From Vitis vinifera (Eukaryota; Streptophyta; Magnoliopsida; Vitales; Vitaceae): DNA of 64,000 nt. Both the position numbers and the translations under genes were made by a program. Shown here piece after piece: positions 33,721 to 47,278 of the stretch. How positions within the stretch are numbered: position 1 is the first letter of the stretch; each line of letters starts with the position of its first letter. The stretch spans positions 21,241,501-21,305,500 of the forward strand of contig NC_081812.1 of assembly GCF_030704535.1 (NCBI RefSeq), given 5' to 3'. The notes beneath the pieces were generated by a model that searched no databases, was not told the DNA's origin, and saw only the letters and a list, made by a program, of their open reading frames with translations.

Positions 33721-35540
33721 TAAAAAAAATATATATATATATATATATAACATCTAAACATTTTATGGACCTTACGTTAAAATTATTCATGTAAAACTTT
33801 AGTTTAAAAATGAAATGTCAATTATTAATTAAAATTTTAATTAAAAAATAAAATTTTAATTAATATTATAAAAAAGTATATATATATATATTTTTTTTTA
33901 TGACATGATTTTTTACGTAGTACCCGAAAAGTTAATTTGGATATAAGTTTTATGAAGTGGATATATGTTATATATATATTTTTTTTAATGAATAGAGAGA
34001 GAGAGAGAGAGAGAATTCCAGAGCTCCTTTTATCATCACTAACTCAACTGTCGTTTTTTTTAAACTTTTCTGTTCATTTCTCTCTGTACTTTCTCTCGTT
34101 TTCTCTCTCTACTTTCTCCCATTTTCCCTCTCAAGAAAGCATTTTCTTATCTTATGCCTAGTGATTGAGGTGCCCATATTCCTGGGAAAGTGGGTGCTCT
34201 TCAGAATTTTGAGCTGAAAGGTCGAAAATGCCCTTGCCCGTTCACTTTTCGAATCTTCCCATTCCTTTGAAAATCTCTCTCCCAATTTTGATGGTCCATG
34301 AATCATGATTTTTTTTTTCTTTTTGTTGCTTTTTAAATCCCAAACTACAAATCACAAAATAGTAATGTTACCTTGTTACAGGAAAATACATAAATTGAAA
34401 AAAAAAAAAAAAATTTAATATTTGATTATCTTATAAAAAAATTAAATCTAATTAAAACTAGTTAAAATTTTAAGTTTTTCTAAATTATTTAATTTTTATA
34501 TCAATGAATTAAAATAATAAATAAAAATAATTTATCAAAATTTTAATTTATTTTTTATTTTTTTTAACATAATCTTAATAAGATTAAAATTTGATTGTGT
34601 TGTACCTTGACCCTCATGATGATAAATACTTTAGAAATGATGTCATGTTTTTATATATTTAATAAATATTTTTTAATTTTATAAAATATTATATAGATTT
34701 GGAATGATTATTATTATGTGTTAGTAAAAACTCTATATATTTTTAATTAATTATAATAAAAAAATAAAGCATAACATCTAACAAAACCCAAATTCAAGTT
34801 ATTCCCATTTACAAGTTTAAATGGCAATTTTATTTTATTTTTCTATTGTCAAAAAAAATTGTAAAATTGAATAATCTGGTGATGGGCAAAACAGTCTTTT
34901 GACACAAAGGAAGTGGGTCTACTCAGCATTGTGTCTCTTTTTTTAAGCAAAGGGCAAAACCCTATTCTGCATTTTGAGCACTCCAAATCAGTTCCCTTTC
35001 CAAAAATGTCATTTTAAACTCTGGTTTATATACATTGGAATTTGGGGCATGAATTGGGTTTTGGATGTGACATTTTTGAGGACTTTTATTATATTAATAA
35101 GAAATAGTTGGTTCCAAGTTTGTTTTTCTGAAATTAAAGAGAAGTAATGGGACGGCTCTGCAATATCTTTCAATAAAATAGATTTTGGCAGAAAGTAACT
35201 GTACTCTCATCTCTGACTCCTGAGTCCTGAGTACTCTCTGAGCCACCCTCTATTTATTTTGTTTTTTGCCATTTTCAGTGAAATTACTTTGAACCGGTTG
35301 TTTTCAGTGTACAGAAAGAGAAAACCCCCAAGAATTTCAAGGGGCTCAAAAAGAAAAATAAAAGCCTGGTTTCCACTTTGCAGTTTGGTAGTTTAGTTTG
35401 GTTACAATTTGGTTAGTATTGGGTTGGATGCTTCTTGGGAATTTCCCATTTTTTTACACTCCCCGTCACTGCTTCTCAGTTCTTACTTCTTACTTATCAC
35501 CTCCCATTAACCCCGGGCCATGCCTGAATCAATGATGCCC
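33721..35540. other. SPL upstream region, AT-rich
   Basis: No gene is visible. It has short TA runs near 33731 and 33880, a GA run at about 33993-34012, and a C/T-rich stretch to 34140. Promoter elements for SPL are probably in the first few hundred bases. Confidence 0.5.
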
Positions 35541-36540
35541 ATCCATCCAAGGACCCATTTTAAGTCTTGGGCACAATCCGTACATTCCTCAATGTAATTT
35601 TGGGAAAAGGCTGTCATTTTACATATGGATTTGGATCTCATCGTATGATTTTGCTGACCATTCACATCCAAATGACCCACTTTCGATTTTTGTTGGCACC
35701 ACAAGTACACTTTCGGATCTTTTTTGGTAAAATATCTCTTTTTTACACATGGGTACGAATTTGGTAATCGTTCATCTAATATCCCAGTTCAATTTTTGAG
35801 GGAAAATTCTCTCTTTTGGGTGTGGGTTTGAGGATTTTGATGAACATTTCTGCATTTTTAGCCCATTCTTCCAATGACCCAGGTGAGGTTTGGCATAACA
35901 AGTAAATTTCAGAATGTGTTTTTGGGAAATAGTCTCATTTTTACACATAGGTTTGAATCTGATTGATGATTTGATGAGCATTTTTTAACTCTATGGCTAC
36001 TCATCAAATGACCCATGTAAACTTCTTATTGTATTTTTGAGAAAAAAAAGGTCTTAAATTTGATCATTTTGCTGACCATTTGTCCAATACATGGCCATCC
36101 ATCCAAAGGTCCACTTCCAAGTTTTGGCACAATACGAACATTTCAGTGTATTTTTTGGAAAGTAGATAAATAAAGCCTCTCTTTTACATATAAGGTTGAA
36201 ATTGATTTGATAATTTTGGTGACCACTTCTCAATTATAGAGCCATTAGTCCAATGACCCACCTCAAGCTTTGTCACAATAATTATATTTCAGATGGGAAG
36301 TAGTCTCTCATTTATTCATGCAGTTGAATTTCATTTAGTGATTTTGGTGACCACTTCTTAATTATCCATCCAATAGTATTATTATTATTATTATTATTTT
36401 TATTTTTTTTTGGTGGATGACATATCTCAATTTTAGTTATTTATCCAATGACCCATTTCCAAGTTTTTGCACAGTCTCACATCATAACTTTGGGAAAAAA
36501 TCTCATAATTTTTGTGATCATTTCTCAATGTTAAGAGCAG
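35541..36540. repeat. Degenerate tandem array, about 90-150-bp units
   Basis: Eight or nine related units are anchored on ATCCAATGACCCA-like blocks near 35541, 35665, 35774, 35865, 36001, 36097, 36247, 36364 and 36442. Between anchors the order is the same: CAAGTTTTGGCACAATA, CATTTCAGAATGT, TTTTTGGGAAATAGTCTCTC, TTTTACACATAGGTTTGAAT, GATTTTGGTGACCATTTC. An ATT microsatellite interrupts the last part (36378-36400). No coding frame runs through the array. Confidence 0.8.
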
Positions 36541-38399
36541 GGGGGAGGGGATATAGGATAGACCTAGATCTAGACCCTTAGGCCTGTGTTGTTATAGTGA
36601 AAGTCGGTTGCTTCCATGGAAGGGATGCCTCATGAGTCCATGATAAGAGGGCAGTGCTAATATTGGGGAATTTGGATACAAATCTGCACAACAGTTATTA
36701 TAATTTGTACTAGAGAGTACCATTAAATAAAGGTACAATTCCATTTAGCACAAAGAAAAGTTGAGAAAAGTAGACGTACAACTTCAATTTTCTCCCCCAC
36801 TTCATTGAGTTTGAGCTGTCTTCAGTCTAACTTGTCCTCTTTTCTCAGGCTTTTAAGTTGTTAGCTGTTTAGTACTAATAAACCAATAATTTATTATTTT
36901 ATAGTAAAAAATTATAACTCATATTTTAATATTGTTTCTTCTTTAAATTAAGTTTCATTTCCAGATATTTTATACCAATAAAAAAAATTTAAACTTCAAA
37001 TATAAAAATAAAAGCTAAAATTAACCAAACAAGAAGTCAAAACCCCTTTTTTATTTTTTATTTATAGGCAAACACAACAACAAACTATCTATATAATTTT
37101 CAAATCCAAATTTTAAAATATTTCTAAGAAAATTTTATGTCCAATTATAAGTCCTAAGCAATTTTTTATTCTATTTATTTTTCGATAAATATGATAACAT
37201 TTATATATATTTAAATTTTAAGTTAATTTCCAAATATCATTTTCAATATTTAGATTTAGGAGCCTATGGTTTATAATAGCAAATAGGATATCTTGGAAAA
37301 TCAATTATTCCACCAAAAATGATTGATGCATTACCTAAATATATTATACTTCTAACTATTTTTATAATTTCATTAGAGTTTTTTTATCACGTATCTTAAA
37401 GTACTTTTATTTCCCGAGTTTTGATGTATCAAAATTTAGTTTTGAAATTTTCTTTAATAGGAAGAATCCATTTTTTCTACTACTCAAGACACATTCTACC
37501 CATGGTTTTAAAGAAAATAATTAGTCAAAAAATTTTGAAAATCTTGAAGGATAATAATAGTTTTCTCATTAATGAGAAAATGGTTGAGACAGTTATTCCA
37601 AAATATTATTTAATTTATATGAATCCATATATTACACGATAATATTAATTTTTTTCCGATTAGATACTTATTTTAGGGTGTACTAAAAGTTTTGTCTAAG
37701 TTGCTAATTTGAGGACCAACTTATCAACACGATAATAAATCCAAAGTTTGTACTAAAATTGACTTTCCAGCCATCTCATATGCATTATTTTAACTAAGCT
37801 ACAATATATTTTTCATAATTAATTATTTTTTTCAAACAATATAATCTCCTTCCTTCTTAGGAATCCAATATATTAGCTACTAGATGGAAATGCCTCTATC
37901 CATTTCCATGGTAAAGCTTTCATATTGGGGGCATGGGGCCTACATTTACATATTTTAAGACGTCTGCAAACCCAATTTACAAGAGGCAAAGTGGAAAGTA
38001 AATAAAGGAAAGGGGCATGAAGCCCCCCATTTGGTTCAAACAAATCTATGTTCAAAAAGTACTTGTGAAAATGACACTCAATTCGCATGATTTATTAATA
38101 ATTATTCTCAAAATGGAAACATCACAATGGTAGGTATATTTTTTTAAAATTATTTTTAACATATAATATTTGCACTGAATTAGACTCCTCTCAGTCTTCA
38201 AGTGATATAGAATAAATGAATAATTCAAATAATTTTGAGATTTTGCTTTGCTAGTTTTTGGTAAAAGATTGGGGATGATTTTATTAATAGTTAAATATAC
38301 TTAAAGTGCGTTTTGTAATGATTATGAGAACTATTTTTAATATTTCTAATACCTGAAAAACTTTGTTTTTCAAGTATTAAAAAGATTGGAAACACTTTT
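36541..38399. other. AT-rich intergenic DNA
   Basis: No gene or clear element is visible. A short GC-richer patch at 36535-36680 (GGGGGAGGGG and following) is unlike its surroundings but has no coding frame. Confidence 0.5.
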
Positions 38400-39370
38400 C
38401 AGAATTATTGTCAAATACACTCTTAAAATGTGTTTGATTTGATCTTGATTTAAAGTGTTTTTAGTGGAAAGTGTTTTTTTTTTTTAATATTTTTATAGGA
38501 GAGTTTCTTGTGAACACTATAAGTGAGTTTTTATATTTTTAAAAGTATTCCATAATTTTTACCAAACATCTAATTTTTTTTAAAACACTTTTTAAGGTAG
38601 AAGTGCTTTATAGAATCACTGTCCATTGACTTTTTATAGTGCATTTGACAGTATTTTTACTTGAAGTGTTTTTAGTGAAAGTGTTTTTTTTCAAAGTAAA
38701 GTTAGAAAAATTATTTATCAAGTATTTTTTCATAATATATTATAAGTGATTTTTTAGATTTTTTAAAAACATTTTTTAGACTAAAAGCATTTCATAAAAT
38801 CACTAACAATTAGACTTTAAAAGTATACTTGGACAGTATTTCTACTTAAAGTATTTTATCAAAAAATGTTTATAGGATAATTACCCATAAAGTGTTTATT
38901 CAGAAAACACTATAATTAATTTTTTAACACTGCATCTAATTTTTCAGATTTTTAAAAAACTTTTCTCAATTTTGTCAAATATTTAATGTATGTTTTGTAG
39001 TGATTTTAAGAACCACTTTTGGAATACATTTTGATAGTAATTCTAGAAAATGTTTCTAATATTTTTAACACTTGAATTATAAAAAATTTTAAATGCTAAA
39101 AATGTTAGAAGTATTTTCTAAAATCACTGCAAATCAGGTTTTTAGTTTAAAAAGTATTTTTGAAAAAAAATAAGGTATTTGACAAATTTTAGGAAACACT
39201 TTTAAATTTTTGAAAAATTACTTGTAGTGTTGAAAAATCACTTATAATAATTTATAGAAAAATACTTGATAGATAATTCTCTTAAAAACACTTCACGAGA
39301 AAATACTTTCACTAAAAATATTTCGAATAGAAACATTATCAAATGCACCATTAGTCTCTATTGATTTGAA
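38400..39370. repeat. Cluster of AT-rich repeat units, direct and inverted
   Basis: Three direct blocks (about 38430-38620, 38640-38815 and 38820-38995) share GCATTTGACAGTATTT, ACTTGAAGTGTTTTTAGTG, ATTATAAGTGATTTTT and CATAAAATCACT. An inverted block at about 39130-39355 carries the same words on the opposite strand. Related pieces occur near 5590 and 6395. The layout suggests a foldback or nested MITE family, but no clean terminal repeats or target duplication were found. Confidence 0.55.
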
Positions 39371-39968
39371 ATTCCATCAAATACCTATCCTACTATTATT
39401 TTCAATCACCTTCCTTCTCACTTAAAATAAAAGAGATATTTGATAAAAGTTTAATAAGATATATTTAATCAAAACCTTGGAATTATAAATTAAGAATCGT
39501 TTGATAGTGATTATAAGAAACACTTTCAATATTTATAATACATCCTTGAAAGTGTTAAAAATGTTAGTTCCCAAACACTCTAAATATAGGAGGTGTTGAA
39601 TATTTCCTTTTTTGTTGGCTTTTTAAGTAGTAAACAAATTGGAGTCTAAAGGAAGGTGCCTGGTCTTCAGTGATATCATATCATCACCCCATTTTCATGA
39701 TTCGACTCTTGAATATATGTAACGATAATAAAAAAAAAAAACCCTAAAGTGGCAACACCATGGGGCCATGTTGTATTGAGAAGATATGATCCACCTGGCA
39801 TTCATTTCATCTACAGTGAACAAAGTGATTGTGGTATGAATCCTACTAGGGATGTTTTTTTCTTTTTCTTTTTATTTTTTATTTTTTACAGCAATAAGGG
39901 TATCCTAAAGATGGATGGTCCACACCACATTTAAGGGGGCCTTGCCCTTTACCGGTGCCCGGAAACAA

Positions 39969-42469
39969 GGGAGAATTGTGTTTTGGGCCCAGCTGGGTCC
40001 AAAAATTAACATTTGGTCCTTCAACCACCCATATTTAAGCCCAAGACCCAAACAAAGTATGAAAATTAAGATGAAAGATATTATCTTTCATTAATTCCTA
40101 AAATACCTTTATCCCTTATATGCCTACAAGTGAGTGTGAATTTTAATTTTTTTTTGTATTTTTTTTCCTTTTCTATTCCCTATTAAATATTACTCATTTC
40201 TAACTTTTTTTTTTTCCTTTTTATTCCAATATATATTTCTATTTTATGTCAAATAAAAAGCAATAATATTTTTTTATTTTTCATTTTTAAAGATATTGAA
40301 TCTTTTTGCTCTTATTAAAAGCAATGATAAAAATTTTGGAATTTTTCATTCAAATATTTTTTATCTTTTTGTATTTATCTTTTAGTTTAATTTTAATTTT
40401 TTATTTTAAATTTATATTACCCTTTCATCTATATTTTTCTTTTATTTTTAATTATTTTTTATATTTTCTACATTGACCATATTTTAAAAAATTTTAGAAT
40501 TAACTATCACTTCACTTTATTATATATATATATATATAGCTTTTTAATTTTTAATGTTTTTATTTTAAAATTTTTAAAAAGATAAATTTGTTGAAAAAAA
40601 ATAACTAAGATATGAAGTTCTAATATTATATTAATAATTTTTCTTATTTAGATAGATTAATGTAAAGTATTTTGACCCACAACAAGAAAATTGTCAATAC
40701 AATTTTTTAGTTAAACTTTAAAAATTAAGTTTCAAATAAAATATATTATATAAAATTTTATCTAAAAATTATTGAAAGCGGTATTTAATTTTTTTATTTA
40801 TTGACTTTCAAACTTATCTAAATTTTTACTTGAAAGGTAATAGAACATGTTTACAAAAAAAATAAAATAAAATAGTTTTTCATTTTTTAAATAAATGAGT
40901 ATAAATATATTAAAAGAATTAAAGATAATCTAAGTAAAAATTTTGATAAATATGATTATAATTTTAAATATAGATTCATTTGGATAAAATTTCACAAAAA
41001 AAAAAAAATAGTGAAAAGAAAGAACATTGTTAAAACTACAAAAACAAAATATGCAATTATAAAATTTTGATGATGAAATTTAAAAATAAAATTCAAAACA
41101 ATTCTTGAGTGAGAGAATTTGAGTGGGGGAAAAATATTTGAGTGGAAAAAAATTGGAAAGTTTTTCAAAATCACTTGAAATCCATAACAAAAAGTAATCT
41201 TGTATACCCTTGTACAATTAATAAATTTGTCTTGTACAGTTAGTGTAATACCCTTATACAATAACTCAAATAACTCAAAATTTTATTTCTTATGTGTTAA
41301 TTTTTGTAGGGAATGTTTTAATGAAATAGTTTGGTAAAAAAAAGAAAAAAAAACTATCAATAATCGTCTTAATATCAAATTCAAGTTGTTTAAAAATCGT
41401 ACAAAACCTATTAGGAGCCTTATACACCCTTGTATACTTAGCACATTTCCCTTGTACAATTAGTGTAATACCCTTGTATAATGACACAAATTTCATATTT
41501 GTCATAACTTAAATGTATTTTCAAAAAAAGACAATATAGAAAATAAAAATAAATAAAAATAAAAACTAGAAAAATATTTTAAAACCAAACTCAAATATAA
41601 TCTATATAATTTTTAGTTATTTGTTTTCATATAAAACAAGTAAATATAACTTTCAACCCTTTTTATATAAAAATAAATAAATAAATCTCTACTATGTATT
41701 GATATAATCCACTTATAAAATTAGGTCATATGAAAACATTTTAATTGAGTACTTAAAATAAAAACTCTCCATCCATCATCATTTTAATCGAGTACTTAAA
41801 ATAAAAACTTTCAATCCATCCACTTTCTTTATTTTTCTTTTTCTTATTTTAATAAATTTTCAATTAATTCAAATAATTAAAAAAAATCATTAATAAACAA
41901 ATTTGTAGCATTTCATATAACTTATTACTAAAAGTCATGTTCAAAAAGTTATTAAAATAAGGAAGAAAAAAGAAGATTAAAAAAAAAAATTGAACTTTTT
42001 ATTTTATAATAGTAAAAAAAAACTTTAAAATACTTTTTAGTATAAAAAAAATTAAAATAGTGAATATATTTATTTTAAATGGTATTTTAATCATTAAATT
42101 ATTTACTTCTAAAATGTAAACTATAAAAATAAATGTAAAAGATAATTTTTATTTATTTAAATTAATATTTTTTTAGAAAATATTTTCCAAAATAGTCTTT
42201 GAATCGTTAATATAATTTTTGTTTATTTATAATTTAAAAATAAAAAATAATTTAAATTTTCAATAAAAATAAAAAGAGTTTTAAAAAAATGAAAAATCCA
42301 AAAATGGTTAAATAAGAAAGAAGAGTGGCAAGTAGTAGAATAAAGACAAAAATGAGTCAAGTGGGTATTTTTGTCAATTACTATCTCATATCTTTGGGTT
42401 TAAATATGGATAGTTGGAGGACCAAATGTTAATTTTTGGGCCCAGCTGGGCCCAAAACATAATTCTCCC
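39969..42469. mobile_element. Non-autonomous Mutator-like DNA transposon
   Basis: A 2,501-bp element with terminal inverted repeats of about 75-80 bp starting GGGAGAATT. It is flanked by a 9-bp target duplication with one mismatch, CGGAAACAA at 39960-39968 and CGTAAACAA at 42470-42478. Nine-bp duplications and long inverted repeats are typical of the Mutator superfamily. Each end contains a 24-bp palindrome centred on CCCAGCTGGG (39981-40004 with one mismatch; 42434-42457 perfect). The interior is AT-rich without any transposase-like frame, so it would depend on a transposase supplied elsewhere. Two internal copies of a CTTGTACAATTAGTGTAATA block lie near 41210-41270 and 41440-41480. Confidence 0.85.
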
Positions 42470-45400
42470 CGTAAACAAATATGATAATTACACAAACAGG
42501 GCAAAGTGCCAATGTGGATAATAGTACAGTGTCTCGTCACTTGGGACACTTAGAAAGCACATCATCTCCAAATCTCTAATGGGACCCCATAAATCCAAAA
42601 TAGGGCCACCCCCTCCCCACAATCCCAAAATTTTCACTTTCTCCTGTTGTTGTTGGCCCAAGACTCAGCAGTTAGGGCTTTTCTTCTGGGTGCAGGCTGC
42701 CCTATACTTTTAATGTTTTTACTAGGGTTCTAAATCAATCACCTTTATCCATTTACATTCACTAATTTCATTTATTTTATATAAAAAAAAACGTAATAAT
42801 GTCCTCAGCTTGTCCTCAGCTTCTCCTTTCACTCACTAAAAACACACAAATCCACATATCATCCATGATGTCCATAAATCAACCTAAATTCATTTTCTTC
42901 CTTTCCCCTTATCTTGACCATAGCATGGCTGGTCCCCCCACCAACCCCCCTCTCCCTTTTTTTGCTAAGAGGAGAAAGGTGGAGGAAGAAGAACAGTTAG
43001 GGTTTTTGGGTGGAGTAAGAAGATGAGAGCATATATGCCTAACCCCCTTTTTCCATTTTTTTTTTTCTAGAAAGAGGTGAAATAAAAAAGGTAGGGGAAA
43101 AAGGGTTAGGGTTTTTGCAAGCACAAATTCAAATGTCCTTTTATATTTAAAATTAATAAATGAAACTAGGATGTGTAAAGGGAAGATGTGGGTCTCAGCA
43201 AATTCATATCTGCTGTTGCACAGAGACTGGAAGAGTTTTGGCCCTATGTCACTTGTGGACTGAACATCACAACTCATAAGCCCATATAAACATGTAAATA
43301 AATTGTCCTTTGAAAGTTTTTCATGGATATGGATATGCAATGTTCCTGCTAAGGCTCATATGTTTCACAAGGTTTGGGGAGCCCAGAAAGAGGAGGTGAC
43401 CTGTCTGTCAAGGTAAAAGCTTACAGTTAGATTTTCCACATTCGCTTCTTCAGTAGATCTTTTGGCATATGAAGGCAATGGAGCTGCTGAATGGATAGTG
43501 AAATAGTCTATTTTACTTGCTGGCTGTCTTGCATTCTTCATAATCTGTATACTTTTTCATTATGACGGTGGATTCACTAGCTGATATCAACACATATATG
43601 AGGACTTCTTCCATTCTTTTAGTGTTTGTCTTTTAAGCAAGGGATACAATGATTGAAAGGAAGTCTTTTAGTGTGTGTCTGATCGAGTCAGGGCTTAAAG
43701 TTAAAACTCGATCCACCAACCTGCTAAACAATAAAGTTAAACCTGAGTCCAGCCAGATTACAAACAAGCTGGGTTTTGGTTAGGTTCATAATGATGATGA
43801 AAGCAGGTGATTGTTGTAGGTGTATCAGTGTATGCATGTGTGGGTGGTGGAAACTGATTTCATTTACTTTTGGATTGGGGTGGTGGGGGAATACTCTTAC
43901 CATCATGCCTTTACCATCATGCCTTTGCCACAAGTAGATTTGAAGTTCATCAGTGAAAACTTTCAAGCCTTGCCTCATCCCCCAGATTTAGCAGGCTGAT
44001 CTTTGAACAGGGCTTAAGAGTATTTGCTGCAAAAGTACCTAAAAGCAACAAAGCCAAATGTAAATCATCATTTTTATCATTCAAGTACAGATAAACAACA
44101 AAACATAGGCCAATGGGTCCTCTTTGTAATGTGCAAATCTTGCTAGTAATGAAGCAAAGATAGGCACCATTACACGGGCCTGTTCAAGCAAAGAGGACTG
44201 TACCATTTATTTACTGACAATGAATCTGCGGTAAATCAGTTTGTAAATAGACAAGTACCAAAAAAAAAAAAAAACTCCCACCTAAAACAGAGGAAACAAA
44301 AAATGCTAAACCACTTTGATATTGCAGTTTCTCTTTGAATGTAAGACCATAGGGACACATGCCCAGTAAAACTGAAATAAAGCAAAGAAAGAAATAGGCA
44401 CACAGTGCAAGTGGGAAAGGGTAGAATAAGTAGCAAAGCTTTTAGATGGGATGGATTAGAATCATCATATCTTGATGTTGTGTCATAAACTATGTTCTAA
44501 ACAGGATCAATCAAGAGGTTGATTCTCTATAGCTAAACATGTCTCAACTGCGACAGTTCTAATACTTTTCATGTAGTTAAGCAAATAGTAGTAGCACCCC
44601 CAACCCCAAAAGTCTTCAGACAGGAATGTAAAACCGAATTTGATTATATCTGAATTATTCATTTCTTTCTTCCATCCAAATGTGTCAATTGAAAACTGGA
44701 GTAACAATTAAAACTGGGAGGAAAAAACATACGTATGCTATTTTGAAACTTCAGTAACCAATGAACATACATATATGTAACAGCTGAGAATAACAGCAAA
44801 CAGTTACTAGGAACTTCCAAACATGTATACCTGCACTCCAGAGCAAACACAAAGGCGTACAGACACACACCCAGATGCACAGCCAAAGAATTGAACAAAC
44901 AAAGAAACCTTCCTTTAGCACAGAAAGGCACAAGGGTGTTCATTAATGTTTGTCCAGAACAAGGATGCAATGCCCCCATTCAAGAGAATGGACATGTTTC
45001 ACTCAAAACATGGAGGAAAAGGACACAGAAAAAAAACAAGTTAATGCTATAATTTTTAGATTACATCCTGAGGCACCCCTTGATTCATCCAGAATAATTC
45101 ATCTCTCCACCTTCAGTGCTCATGTTCTCCATCAAAAGCAGAAGAAAAAATGTGTACAAAGATGAAAATGTGATAGGGTACATGAAAGTCACAAACACCC
45201 AACATCTACAACAAGTCTGGAAAACAAATTCCATGAACAACTTCCAAGCTCTCTCACAATATGCACAATAAATATACATCAATATATAGACCAAGGTAAA
45301 AACACATACATGAACAACAAAAAGGGCACACAATGGAGGAATATGAACATCAATTCTTGATGACCAAATGCATGAGATGTTGAGCATTACATGAAGAAGC

Positions 45401-47278
45401 AGCAGATTTCTCCCCCCAATGTTCCTATAAGATGCTTGATCTCAAATTACAGTAAGATTATAAGAGTCCAGCTCAACTGTACGTGTAACTTTACTCCATT
45501 TTGGAAAGCAAATGCACAGCAGGTCCTGTTTTCCAGCTCAACTCATTTCACTTCTAAGAAGTTTTAAGACAGTTTGGTGCTATGGATGAGATCAAATAGT
45601 CTCTCCATTGCAAAATCAATGCTCAATGTGTCCCACAGTCACTGATCTGCAAGCACCAATGGGTTAGAAAGTCCTAAAATTTTTATAAAGCAGCCTAAAC
45701 AGGTTAGGTTTACATAGAATTATGTATCTACAAGAAGGAGAAGTGTTGAAAATACTTTTGGTTTATGCCCTCAAAAGTCAATACACCATTAGGACATCAT
45801 GCATTTCAGGTGACTTTCCCTTTTTGGCCTTATTTTCCAAGTTCTAGATACAAGTCAGGGGTGTACAGATATACACATGGATCACAACAAAGAAAAGGGA
45901 ACCAGATCTCTAGAATACACATTAATAGCATGCAAAAAAAATATACATGTATATAATCGTTGGTTTAAAAGGTTGGTTAGGTCGGATCATCCTAAGCCTT
46001 AATCCAAAGTTTATTAGGCCTTAAGCTTGGTTCCTATTTGTCAATCCAAAACCAACCTTATGAAGTGAAACAAAAAATTCAAAAGACCAATCTAAACTGA
46101 TTCAAGAAATGGTATGTCAATCAACTTTTGGTTCAGACTGATCCAAGTCCCCCTCCTAATTTTCTTTGCCGCTCATTTAGTGCATGCACAATGGGAACAT
46201 TATTTCAGAATCCTGAAACAAGACGTCATCAAAATGAATGCTACATATAGATTTTAATACATATACATTGGCTTCATTACTTGTCAGAGACTGGAAGTGA
46301 AATGAACCACTAATGATATGCATATCTTTAAGTACCATAAAGCATGACCCAGTTGAACAATATGGAATGCACCAATCACTGTACGTACCTGCAACACTAT
46401 CATTTCCCTTTCAAGTAAGGAACAGAAAATATGTGTCTTTAATGGAGATAAGGATCACATAGTAAATATTGCAGAATCCATTTACTCATTCTGCCTAGCA
46501 AGAAAAATTCCATTATTTCAATATGGGCAACGTTAGATGAAATTATAAAGACAAAGTATTAGAAGCAAAAGAAGGTGGTATCTTCATACCTACATGAATT
46601 CTTTGGTTGAAGTATTAGAGCCTCTTGAGTAATCAGTGCATGAAAAGAGTCTAAATATCAAATGATCATAAATATCATCAGTGATATATCCAACAAATTT
46701 GGCCACGCATAACTCCAGTGAAGGCTTGTATTCAACAAGGCACTTTTCTATCCAATTTCAACTTCATTCTTTGTTCCCCAGCCTGCATCCAGCATTCATT
46801 CTCTGATTTCATAAATATTAGTAATTGCCTATTATTTTATCACCACTTTGGTGGATGCCCCCGAATGAGCTTGTATAAATTCATCTGCCTCAACTATAAA
46901 AACTTCCCAAGGAAAGAAAAAGAAAATATGATTGTTAATGTAAGAATGGAGATGGCTAATTTTATGCCAAACTGAGAGCAACATAAATGGATGTAGTGGG
47001 AGAAGTTTTGCTGGGTAGGGGAAAAATGCTTCGGTTTACTTGTGATGAAATGCATAATAGTAGAAGTAGCTTATGGAAGATTATAAGCGGTATAACCTGT
47101 TCCAAATCTCCCAATTAAAACCATCCATTTGCAAGAAATAAAATTCAGAAATTATGAAAGGCAAAACATATAAAAAAAAGAAGACATTTATGAACCAACA
47201 AAGCCTTGCTTCCATACTAGTAACTGATCTGGCGATGGGAAAGAAGGTAGAAACGCATCGCACCAGCTAACCAGAAGC
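42470..47278. other. Long stretch without a convincing gene
   Basis: About 4.8 kb. A short frame at 42924-43025 (MAGPPTNPPLPFFAKRRKVE...) lies downstream of a plausible promoter-like stretch, but it is 33 residues long and I do not recognise it. Telo-box-like TAGGGTT sequences occur near 42996 and 43106. The part from 43.4 to 47 kb has a less extreme AT content than true spacer and could hold a non-coding transcript or the 3' region of the AT-hook gene. I found no known microRNA sequence on either strand. Confidence 0.45.

Noticed and set aside
42799-43340. Frames on both strands around 42.8-43.3 kb
   Set aside because: Short, low in complexity, with mutually overlapping opposite-strand frames and no recognisable domain or splice support.
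43400-47278. Possible microRNA precursor or tRNA
   Set aside because: I looked for common plant microRNA sequences (156, 159, 160, 164, 166, 167, 171, 172, 319, 390, 395, 396, 398, 399) and tRNA T-loop sequence by eye and found none besides the miR156 complement at 29584.
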